From Treponema sp. (GTDB lineage: Bacteria > Spirochaetota > Spirochaetia > Treponematales > Treponemataceae), in assembly GCA_022510885.1 (NCBI GenBank), contig JAFLSP010000118.1:1-5783 (forward strand): a stretch of 5,783 nucleotides of DNA, read 5' to 3'. Positions 1 through 4,991 of the stretch are shown here, piece by piece. Numbering within the stretch: position 1 is the first letter of the stretch; the number at the start of each line of letters is the position of its first letter. The notes under the pieces are model-generated. The model did not search any database. It was not told where the DNA came from and was given only the letters and a program-made list of their open reading frames with translations. Position numbers and translations under genes: made by a program.

Positions 1-35
1 TTTCAGCGGAAAACGCACTGAGAATTCCGCTGAAA
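1..35. repeat. Inverted repeat (hairpin), distal to the kinase terminator
   Basis: Perfect 11-bp inverted repeat: TTTCAGCGGAA at 1-11 pairs with TTCCGCTGAAA at 25-35 around a 13-base loop. It is cut by or abuts the window edge, so it may be longer. Read on the minus strand it lies downstream of the kinase terminator and could be a second, weaker stop signal, but no T-run is visible on that side within the window. Its loop and 3' arm (10-33) are a near copy (21 of 24 bases) of 53-76 inside the next hairpin. Confidence 0.6.
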
Positions 36-76
36 AAGGGGTAAATTCGGCAAAAACGCAGTGCAAATTCCGCTGA
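10..76. repeat. Imperfect direct repeat, two 24-base copies
   Basis: Copies at 10-33 and 53-76 match at 21 of 24 positions; the differences are 18/61, 21/64 and 22/65. The copies are 43 bases apart. A looser third relative of the AATTCCGCTGA core lies at 42-51 (AAATTCGGCA). The repeats sit inside two overlapping hairpin systems. This could be a local duplication of terminator DNA or a member of a dispersed intergenic repeat family. Confidence 0.55.
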
Positions 77-91
77 CTTGCACTGCGTTTT
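53..91 (-). terminator. Rho-independent terminator of the sugar kinase gene
   Basis: Perfect 14-bp inverted repeat: AAAACGCAGTGCAA at 53-66 pairs with TTGCACTGCGTTTT at 78-91, around an 11-base loop (67-77). Read in the kinase direction it begins 13 bases after the TAG stop (105-107). The stem ends in a run of five T (complement of 52-56), the usual intrinsic terminator form. The T-run on the opposite strand (88-91) means it could also stop transcription entering from the left. Confidence 0.8.
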
Positions 92-104
92 GACCTGAGC
101 CGAA

Positions 105-1130
105 CTAGCGGTGCATCTCGCTCTGCTGCCCTTTGTTTTGGTGCGCGGCAATCATCGCGCTGATTTCGTTGAAGTCGGAGATGAGCAGGTCGCCAAAGAC
201 GGTGTTCTTGGTGGCGCAGGTGGCGTTGCCGAACTCCATTGCCGTCTTGGGGTCGCCGTATTTGAGCAGCCCGAACAGCACGCCCGCGCAGAACGCATCG
301 CCGCTGCCGATTCTGTCCACCACGTCAATGTTGCGGTACGGCTCTTCGGTGTAGAAGGTGTCGTTGGCGTGGCTGTAGACGGTTGAGGTGAACGAATGGT
401 TCTTGGGCGAGATGACCTCGCGCTCCGACGAGGCGATGTACTGGATGTTCGGGAAGTCCTTGCAGAATTCGCGGTGCATGTCCTGCAAAGTGCCGGTCTT
501 TTGGAACATACGGCGGCAGCTCTCCTCCGAAATGAAGAGGATGTCGATGTAGGGCAGGACTTTTTTAATCGTCTCGCGCGCCGTGTCCTCGTCCCACAGC
601 GTGGCGCGGTAGTTCACGTCAAAGGCAATCTGCGCGCCGTTCTGCTTGAATTTCTTAATCATCTCAATGGCGATGTTGCGCAGGTTCTCCGAGACGGCAA
701 GCGTGATGCCCGAGGTGTAGAACATCCGCGTGGACGCATAGACGCTCTGCGGCACGTCCTCAATCTTCATCTTCCAGATGGAGGAGTGGCGGCGGTCGTA
801 GACGACCTTCGGCTTGCGCGGATACGCGCCGTTTTCATAAAAGTAGATGCCCAGACGCGCGTCGGGATTGTCGTCAAAGATGATGAAGTCGTCGCTCACG
901 CCGCTAAAGCGGATGCGGTTCTTGACGAAAAAGCCGATGTCGTTGTGCGGCAGCTGCGTGATGACTCCCGTGCGCAGTCCGAGCAGCGAGACGCCCGAAG
1001 CGACGTTCAGTTCCGCGCCGCCCGCGTGTTTCTCAAACGAATCGCACCGTCCGATGCGCTGGTTCGTCGGCGGCGAAAGCCGGAGCATGATTTCCCCGAA
1101 CGTGATTAAATCAAAGTCTTTGTCTGCCAT
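105..1130 (-). CDS. PfkB-family sugar kinase, 2-keto-3-deoxygluconate kinase-like
   Basis: A 341-residue ribokinase/PfkB-fold kinase that should transfer phosphate from ATP to a sugar or sugar acid in the cytoplasm. The first family signature is at residues 36-66 (AGGAELNVA, then GLRTGVIT and NDIG), where the Gly-Gly and Asn contact the sugar. The second is DRIGSGDAF at 272-280, with Asp278 as expected catalytic base and the glycines as the anion hole. FDVNYRATLW at 170-179 strongly resembles 2-keto-3-deoxygluconate kinases, so KDG is the best substrate guess, which would place it in uronate or pectin sugar breakdown. No aldolase or isomerase gene is adjacent to confirm this; fructose or another sugar remains possible. 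Length is normal for the family. The ATG is supported by a Shine-Dalgarno (1136-1141) and a strong upstream promoter. The gene is divergent from the GerMN gene and followed by a terminator, so it is probably monocistronic. Confidence 0.9.
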   Translation of the reverse strand: MADKDFDLITFGEIMLRLSPPTNQRIGRCDSFEKHAGGAELNVASGVSLLGLRTGVITQLPHNDIGFFVKNRIRFSGVSDDFIIFDDNPDARLGIYFYENGAYPRKPKVVYDRRHSSIWKMKIEDVPQSVYASTRMFYTSGITLAVSENLRNIAIEMIKKFKQNGAQIAFDVNYRATLWDEDTARETIKKVLPYIDILFISEESCRRMFQKTGTLQDMHREFCKDFPNIQYIASSEREVISPKNHSFTSTVYSHANDTFYTEEPYRNIDVVDRIGSGDAFCAGVLFGLLKYGDPKTAMEFGNATCATKNTVFGDLLISDFNEISAMIAAHQNKGQQSEMHR

Positions 1131-1135
1131 AGCAT

Positions 1136-1141
1136 TCCCTC
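1136..1141 (-). promoter_or_regulatory. Ribosome binding site of the kinase
   Basis: On the minus strand GAGGGA lies 5 bases before the ATG (1130-1128). It fixes this start. It is the only well-spaced, strong Shine-Dalgarno before a gene in the window, in contrast to the plus-strand genes. Confidence 0.75.
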
Positions 1142-1162
1142 GTGTTAGGTTTGTACTCTTCT

Positions 1163-1191
1163 ATTGTAAATTGGAAATATGGCGAGGTCAA
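1163..1191 (-). promoter_or_regulatory. Sigma-70-type promoter of the kinase
   Basis: Minus strand -35 TTGACC (1191-1186), 17-base spacer, -10 TACAAT (1168-1163). Each box matches consensus at 5 of 6 positions. Predicted transcription start is near 1156, giving a leader of about 25 bases before the ATG. No obvious operator palindrome overlaps it. Confidence 0.75.
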
Positions 1192-1247
1192 GTGCGATGT
1201 TGGGCGTGTTTTCGGCGCTGATTGCCCCGGCTGCTTTTCTCCGCAGA

Positions 1248-1276
1248 TTGATTTTTCTTGCGCCTCGGTGTATACT
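1248..1276 (+). promoter_or_regulatory. Promoter of the GerMN gene, predicts a leaderless mRNA
   Basis: -35 TTGATT (1248-1253, 4/6), 17-base spacer, -10 TATACT (1271-1276, 5/6). Only 7 bases separate the -10 box from the ATG at 1284, so transcription should start at or next to the start codon. No Shine-Dalgarno is present in the short interval. Confidence 0.65.
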
Positions 1277-1283
1277 ATAAGAT

Positions 1284-2132
1284 ATGGGTGGCAAAAAATC
1301 AAAGAAAAACGCGCGCGGGGTGGCAGTGGTGTGCTGGCTGGCAGGATTTTTTATCCTGCTGATTATCTTTTTGGTCAAACTTGACGACATCAAGTCCAAC
1401 CTCAAAGCGACGCGGTTTTTTGAGCGCGTCTTTGGCTCAACGCCCACATTTATTGAAAACTACGAGGAGAAAAAGCCCGTCGTTGAGCCGTTGCCCGAAG
1501 AGGATGTGGTCATCACGCTCAACACGGTTGAGCCGCCGCGCCCGCAGACACCGCCCCCCGTGCAGGAAGGGCAGCCCGCCGTTGCGGTGCAGCCGGACGA
1601 GCCGCAGTCTGTGCCTGCCGTGCCGCCTGTTCCCGAATCTGCGGAAACACCGTCCGCCGTGCCGCAGACGCCGCCTGCGCCAACCGTGCCGCCCGCACCG
1701 GCAGTCGCGACAAGCACGGCAAAACTCTTTTTTGTTTCTATTGACAATGACGGGTCGGTGACGCGCAAGGAAATGGCGCGCACGATTACCAAAAACGATT
1801 CGCCGCTTACGGGCAACATTCGGCTTTTGCTTGAAGGGCCGAGCATGGCGGAGCGGAGCAAAGGCTGCCGCTCGCTCATTCCTGACGGCACAAGGTTGCT
1901 CTCCGCCACGGTGCGCGACGGCGTTGCGACCTTGAATTTCAGCGAAGAGTTTGAATTCAATCAGCGTGTGGGCGTGGAAGGCTACATTGCCCAGCTCATG
2001 CAGATTGTCTACACGGCGACGGAATTCCCCACGGTGAACAGCGTGCAGTTCTTGATTGACGGTGTGCGCAAGGAATACCTCGGCAGCGAAGGCGTGTGGA
2101 TTGGCTCGCCGCTGTCGCGCTCCAGTTTCTAG
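1284..2132 (+). CDS. Membrane-anchored GerMN-domain protein
   Basis: A 282-residue protein with three parts. A lysine/arginine-rich cytoplasmic tail (1-11) leads into one hydrophobic segment at about 13-31, acting as an uncleaved anchor. A proline-, glutamate- and valine-rich linker follows at about 63-145, including a PPP run at 90-92. The C-terminal domain at about 147-278 matches the GerMN family, with FFVSIDNDGSV at the front, LLEGPS near 182-187, LIPDGTRLLSATVRDGVATLNFS in the middle, and VQFLIDG near the end. GerMN was named from Bacillus GerM, a spore lipoprotein, but it occurs widely in non-spore-formers as an envelope domain of unsettled role, often assumed to bind cell-wall material. 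Topology puts the domain outside the inner membrane, with the linker spanning periplasm or peptidoglycan. The exact function is unknown. No alternative start keeps the anchor. The stop codon overlaps the stop of the opposing gene. Confidence 0.85.
   Translation: MGGKKSKKNARGVAVVCWLAGFFILLIIFLVKLDDIKSNLKATRFFERVFGSTPTFIENYEEKKPVVEPLPEEDVVITLNTVEPPRPQTPPPVQEGQPAVAVQPDEPQSVPAVPPVPESAETPSAVPQTPPAPTVPPAPAVATSTAKLFFVSIDNDGSVTRKEMARTITKNDSPLTGNIRLLLEGPSMAERSKGCRSLIPDGTRLLSATVRDGVATLNFSEEFEFNQRVGVEGYIAQLMQIVYTATEFPTVNSVQFLIDGVRKEYLGSEGVWIGSPLSRSSF
2129..2132. other. Shared CTAG: stop codons of two convergent genes
   Basis: The plus-strand GerMN gene ends with TAG at 2130-2132 and the minus-strand exported-protein gene ends with TAG at 2131-2129. 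Both use the same palindromic CTAG. There is no spacer for a terminator, so each transcript must end inside the other gene. No hairpin with a T-run is visible within about 100 bases on either side. Confidence 0.95.
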
Positions 2133-3196
2133 TCCGCAATGCGGTATGAGTCCAAAATCGCCTGAAAGTACGCCGTGTTCTTGGTGTACGCGCCGCTGAA
2201 CACGGTGAGCGTAAAGAACGCGAGCGAGCCGTCCTTGAGCGTGGTGACGATTTTGAAGTCCTGCGTGACGCTTTCGGTGTTCGGCTTGTAATGCACGTTG
2301 CTGATGTCCGTCCGTCCTGCCTTGGTCGTAATGGAAACATGGGCGAGGTCGGGGTAGGAATGGTCGGTGCCGAGCAGCATCTTGCGCGTGAGCAGCGGGA
2401 GCATCGGCACGTCGGCATTGGCAGGACGTGGAATGATGTCCATGACGAGAATGGCATTGTCGCCGAGCAGCCACAGGTTGTCCATGGACTGCTTCCACTG
2501 TTCGTCCAAGGTGACGCGCTGCGTGACGGTCATTCCCTCTTTTTGGTAGACGTATTCGGTTTTCTGCGCTTTTTTCGGCTTGAACTGGTGGCGTTTGTCG
2601 GTGAGCGTGGCGGGCATTCCCTTGAAGGCAAAGAAACTGTCGTCCTCGGATGAGACGAGCTGCCCCGCCGTTACGAGCGAGAACACGTCCTTGCCGTCCG
2701 ATGACGTAATCGACACGAGGTTGAACAGCGGGATGAGCGCGTCAAAGCGCATGGTCACGCGCCCGCCGAACTGCTCATAGTCCTGCGTCCGCTCTGCCTT
2801 GCCGGAAAACTGCCCGGCTTTTTGCCGCCGCGCGGTCAGTTCATAGAGAATATCGTGCAGATAGTTGATGATGTCGGTGTCGTCGGGCATGATGGGCGTG
2901 ATGATGCGTTCGCCCGTGAGCGTGACGGTGGTCTTGGCCGGGTCAAGCGTAAAGAGAATCTGCACGTCCTTTGCGGGCTGCTTTTTCGTCTCCGGCGCAA
3001 AGTAGCGCAGCGCATACGTGCTTTCGTCGTAGCACAGGATGCCCGTGTACGATTCGCGCCCGAACGTTGTGTCCTTATAATACACATAGTGACCCGAAAG
3101 GTCGGGAAGCGCGGGCTGAATGCCGGGCAGCGCGGAGGCGAGCGGCGCGAGCATAAGACAGGCAAAAAGGAAAAAAGGTCGTTTTTTCGTGTTCAT
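2129..3196 (-). CDS. Exported protein of unknown function
   Basis: A 355-residue protein with a clear signal peptide: basic start (MNTKKR), hydrophobic core 8-19, and an Ala-Ser-Ala cleavage site at 20-22, so the mature protein should begin at Leu23 in the periplasm or outer membrane. The mature part is soluble-looking, with an aromatic stretch SGHYVYYKD (34-42), YDESTYALRYFAP (56-68), a charged middle, and several alternating polar/hydrophobic stretches suggesting beta structure. I recognise no enzymatic motif or named family; it has the feel of a lineage-specific conserved exported protein. The start chosen is the ATG at 3196. An in-frame ATG at 3205 would add MHD but lies directly against the -10 box. 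The frame stays open further upstream to 3466, but that part runs antisense through the NUDIX gene and past the promoter, so it is not coding. Confidence 0.8.
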   Translation of the reverse strand: MNTKKRPFFLFACLMLAPLASALPGIQPALPDLSGHYVYYKDTTFGRESYTGILCYDESTYALRYFAPETKKQPAKDVQILFTLDPAKTTVTLTGERIITPIMPDDTDIINYLHDILYELTARRQKAGQFSGKAERTQDYEQFGGRVTMRFDALIPLFNLVSITSSDGKDVFSLVTAGQLVSSEDDSFFAFKGMPATLTDKRHQFKPKKAQKTEYVYQKEGMTVTQRVTLDEQWKQSMDNLWLLGDNAILVMDIIPRPANADVPMLPLLTRKMLLGTDHSYPDLAHVSITTKAGRTDISNVHYKPNTESVTQDFKIVTTLKDGSLAFFTLTVFSGAYTKNTAYFQAILDSYRIAD

Positions 3197-3205
3197 ATCA
3201 TGCAT

Positions 3206-3234
3206 ACTATAATAGTAAAAAGCGAATTTTGCAA
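3206..3234 (-). promoter_or_regulatory. Promoter of the exported hypothetical gene
   Basis: Minus strand -35 TTGCAA (3234-3229, 4/6), 17-base spacer, -10 TATAGT (3211-3206, 5/6). The ATG at 3196 begins 9 bases beyond the -10 box, predicting a leader of roughly 0-4 bases. No Shine-Dalgarno is visible. Confidence 0.6.
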
Positions 3235-3245
3235 ACAAAATTTGC
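3222..3245. promoter_or_regulatory. Dyad between divergent promoters, candidate operator
   Basis: GCGAATTTTG (3222-3231) and CAAAATTTGC (3236-3245) form a 10-bp inverted repeat with one G/T mismatch around CAAA. It covers the -35 of the minus promoter and most of the weak -35 of the plus promoter, a placement where one bound protein could control both genes. AT-rich dyads also arise by chance in promoter DNA, so regulation is inferred only. Confidence 0.4.
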
Positions 3246-3270
3246 GCGCCCGTGGCGGCTGTGGTATACT
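3242..3270 (+). promoter_or_regulatory. Promoter of the NUDIX gene, predicts a leaderless mRNA
   Basis: -10 TATACT (3265-3270, 5/6) with a weak -35 TTGCGC (3242-3247, 3/6) at 17-base spacing. The ATG at 3279 lies 8 bases beyond the -10 box, so the transcript should start at or a base or two before the ATG. No Shine-Dalgarno. The poor -35 suggests a weak or activator-dependent promoter. Confidence 0.5.
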
Positions 3271-3278
3271 GAAACGTC

Positions 3279-3818
3279 ATGCAGAATGATTTTCGGTTTT
3301 GCCCGCAGTGCGGCGGCGGTCGCATTGAGAACGTCGCCATGCGCAAGTGGCTGTGCGCGGACTGCGGCTTTGACCTGTACAACAACGTGGCGACGGCAGT
3401 CGGCCTGATTATCTGCGGCGCGGACGGGCGCGTGCTGTTTGAGCGGCGGGCAAAAGAGCCGCGCAAGGGTTTCCTCGCGTTTCCCGGCGGCTTCGTTGAC
3501 CCGGACGAGACGGCGGAGGAAGCGGCGTTCCGCGAGTGCGTGGAGGAGACGGGCGTGCGCCCGCAGTCGCTGCGCTATCTGTGCAGTTTTCCCAACACGT
3601 ATGAGTACAAGCACATTGTCTACAAGACCTGCGATTTGTTTTTTGAGGCGGAACTGCCCGCAGGTGCGGACTTGACGGCGCAGGCGGGCGAAGTGACGGC
3701 GTTTGACTGGCGGCACGTCCGCAATGAGCAGGAACTTGCGGACGTGCCGCTCGCGTTTGAGAGCGCGCGCCGGACGCTCGCCTTTTGGCTCGAACAAAAA
3801 GCACAGAATCGCTTGTAA
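3279..3818 (+). CDS. NUDIX hydrolase with N-terminal zinc ribbon
   Basis: A 179-residue cytoplasmic enzyme expected to cleave a nucleoside diphosphate linked to another group, with Mg2+. Four cysteines, C8-x2-C11 and C26-x2-C29, form a zinc ribbon as in the NADH pyrophosphatase group. The complete Nudix box is at 71-93 (G71, E77, R85-E86, E89-E90, G92), so it should be active. The SQPWPFP-type motif that marks NudC-like NADH pyrophosphatases is absent; after the box comes SFPNTYEYKHIVYKT. ADP-ribose or another nucleotide derivative is therefore as likely a substrate as NAD(H). The start is set by the zinc ribbon beginning at residue 8. The gene is 30 bases upstream of the barrel-protein gene on the same strand, but that gene has its own promoter. 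Confidence 0.88.
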   Translation: MQNDFRFCPQCGGGRIENVAMRKWLCADCGFDLYNNVATAVGLIICGADGRVLFERRAKEPRKGFLAFPGGFVDPDETAEEAAFRECVEETGVRPQSLRYLCSFPNTYEYKHIVYKTCDLFFEAELPAGADLTAQAGEVTAFDWRHVRNEQELADVPLAFESARRTLAFWLEQKAQNRL

Positions 3819-3842
3819 CTGCCCCCGTTTTTTCTGTACAAT
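3813..3842 (+). promoter_or_regulatory. Promoter of the barrel-protein gene, overlapping the NUDIX stop
   Basis: -35 TTGTAA (3813-3818, 4/6) contains the TAA stop of the NUDIX gene; 18-base spacer; -10 TACAAT (3837-3842, 5/6). The ATG at 3849 lies 6 bases beyond the -10 box, predicting a leaderless mRNA. AAGG at 3843-3846 is only 2 bases from the ATG, too close to be a normal ribosome binding site; on a read-through transcript it would be equally poorly spaced. Confidence 0.6.
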
Positions 3843-3848
3843 AAGGCT

Positions 3849-4991
3849 ATGCATTCACACCGAACATACGTGCTCGTAATATGCGCGGTTTTTCTTTCGG
3901 CATTCTGTGCTGCCCAGTCGTACCGCGCCTACGTGCGCGTGGGAAGCGGCACGGGCATTTTTCAGCACGACGTGACGGCCGATGACGCTTCGTTTTTGGG
4001 GAACAACATCATTTTCAACAACGTGCTCACGTTTCCCGACTTTGTGGTGGGTGCGGAAGCCAAACTGAAAATCCCCGTCAAGACGACCACGGAGGGGGCG
4101 GACACGTACAAGGAAGTGGGCGCGTCCGCAAGCTGGGAAAAAGTCTACATGGGCTGGAACCTGCCTTTCTACAAACCGCTGCGGCTGTGGCTCGGTCATG
4201 GTATGCCGCTGTATCTGCCCGGCTCCTACCTTTCCCAGCTGGAAATCATTTCTGCGGGGGCTAGGTGGGCAAAGGACGGCGTTGCGGTGCAGTACCGCGG
4301 CGAGGTGCTTTCGTTCGGCGCGAGCCTGACGGCAGGAACGACCGCCTATGCGTTCTATGACGACATACAGGCGGGAAGCGCGGTGCAGGCAAACCTGCGC
4401 GCCTTCGGCATTCCGTTGGACGCGGGAGTTTCGCTCAACGTGAAGAACAGTTACGACGGCAAGCGGTCGTTTTCCGCGCGCGACGTGACGAGCGCGCTGT
4501 TCGCGCAGTACAAGCCCGATTCCTCGCTCGCGGTGACGGCAGGCTACTGCATCAACGGCGCGCCCGTGCCGACCAACACCACGTTCAAGTTCGTGGAAAA
4601 ATATGGCGGCAAGGGCAGCCCGGACGCGCTTCAGCACTGCCACGTCCTCACGTTCAACTCGCTCGTCCGCTTGGGCGGGGTGACGGTTGACGAGGCGATG
4701 GAGGGCGCAAAGTCCTTTGACGGCGGCTACTATTCGTTCTACGCCACGGTGCGCGTCTCCGTTCCCGTGACGGACTGGCTTTCCGTGCAGCCGGCGGTGT
4801 GGTACTTTGCGGTGCGCAACGACGAAAACGGCTCGCTCGACCGCGACAGCCTCACGCTGTTTCCGCGCGTCGTCTTTTCAAAAGGCGCGCACCAGCTCAT
4901 GGTCGGCACGAAAATCGAACGTCGGCAGATGACCGCCGACGACTACCACTGGATTCTCAAATTCCCCGCATATTACAGGTACACGCTATGA
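3849..4991 (+). CDS. Probable outer-membrane beta-barrel protein, unassigned family
   Basis: A 380-residue exported protein. Residues 1-22 form a signal peptide with hydrophobic core 7-19 and likely cleavage after Ala22 (FCAA, then QSY). Cys20 is not in a good lipobox because Phe precedes it. The mature chain has many short alternating polar/aromatic stretches with glycine- and aspartate-rich turns, for example YYSFYATVRVSVPV and SLTLFPRVVFS, and ends FPAYYRYTL, an aromatic-rich last strand. This is the look of an outer-membrane barrel such as a porin-like or transport channel. I do not recognise a named family. Mature cysteines at 234 and 264 flank a Gly/Thr/Pro-rich segment that may be a loop. 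The gene has its own promoter and is joined to the HAD phosphatase gene by a 4-base ATGA overlap. A periplasmic beta-rich protein is the main alternative. Confidence 0.7.
   Translation: MHSHRTYVLVICAVFLSAFCAAQSYRAYVRVGSGTGIFQHDVTADDASFLGNNIIFNNVLTFPDFVVGAEAKLKIPVKTTTEGADTYKEVGASASWEKVYMGWNLPFYKPLRLWLGHGMPLYLPGSYLSQLEIISAGARWAKDGVAVQYRGEVLSFGASLTAGTTAYAFYDDIQAGSAVQANLRAFGIPLDAGVSLNVKNSYDGKRSFSARDVTSALFAQYKPDSSLAVTAGYCINGAPVPTNTTFKFVEKYGGKGSPDALQHCHVLTFNSLVRLGGVTVDEAMEGAKSFDGGYYSFYATVRVSVPVTDWLSVQPAVWYFAVRNDENGSLDRDSLTLFPRVVFSKGAHQLMVGTKIERRQMTADDYHWILKFPAYYRYTL

Noticed and set aside
1..104. CRISPR-like repeats
   Set aside because: Only two imperfect copies with internal dyads, no regular spacers and no cas genes; terminator or intergenic repeat is a better reading.
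396..1109. Long plus-strand open frame (237 codons) antisense to the sugar kinase
   Set aside because: It is a shadow produced by GC-rich codon bias. It has no ribosome site or promoter, is highly Arg/Val/Ala biased, and overlaps a kinase with intact motifs.
2134..2144. CCGCA-A-TGCGG palindrome next to the shared stops
   Set aside because: Only 4 bp can pair once a minimal loop is allowed, there is no T-run, and such short GC palindromes are expected in this composition.
2171..2207. Inverted repeat CCGTGTTC/GAACACGG just past the convergent junction as a terminator for GerMN
   Set aside because: The arms are real (8 bp perfect, 10 with a wobble), but the loop is 17 bases and no T-run follows. 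It lies in coding sequence of the opposing gene, so intrinsic termination is not supported.
1437..2498. Minus-strand open frame of 353 codons across the GerMN gene
   Set aside because: The translation is His/Arg-rich low-complexity sequence with no domain, and it crosses two well-supported genes.
3197..3466. N-terminal extension of the exported hypothetical protein by up to 90 residues
   Set aside because: The extension runs antisense through the NUDIX start and the divergent promoters and would bury the signal peptide. The ATG at 3196 gives a normal signal peptide.
3819..3836. Terminator after the NUDIX gene using the T6 run at 3828-3833
   Set aside because: No stem precedes the T-run; the run is part of the promoter spacer of the next gene.
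3849..3911. Barrel protein as a lipoprotein through Cys20
   Set aside because: The preceding residues are Leu-Ser-Ala-Phe, with a bulky Phe at -1. A signal peptidase I cut after Ala22 fits better.
3855..4643. Minus-strand open frame of 262 codons inside the barrel gene
   Set aside because: Arg/His/Val-rich shadow, no start signals; the plus strand has a signal peptide and an operon overlap.
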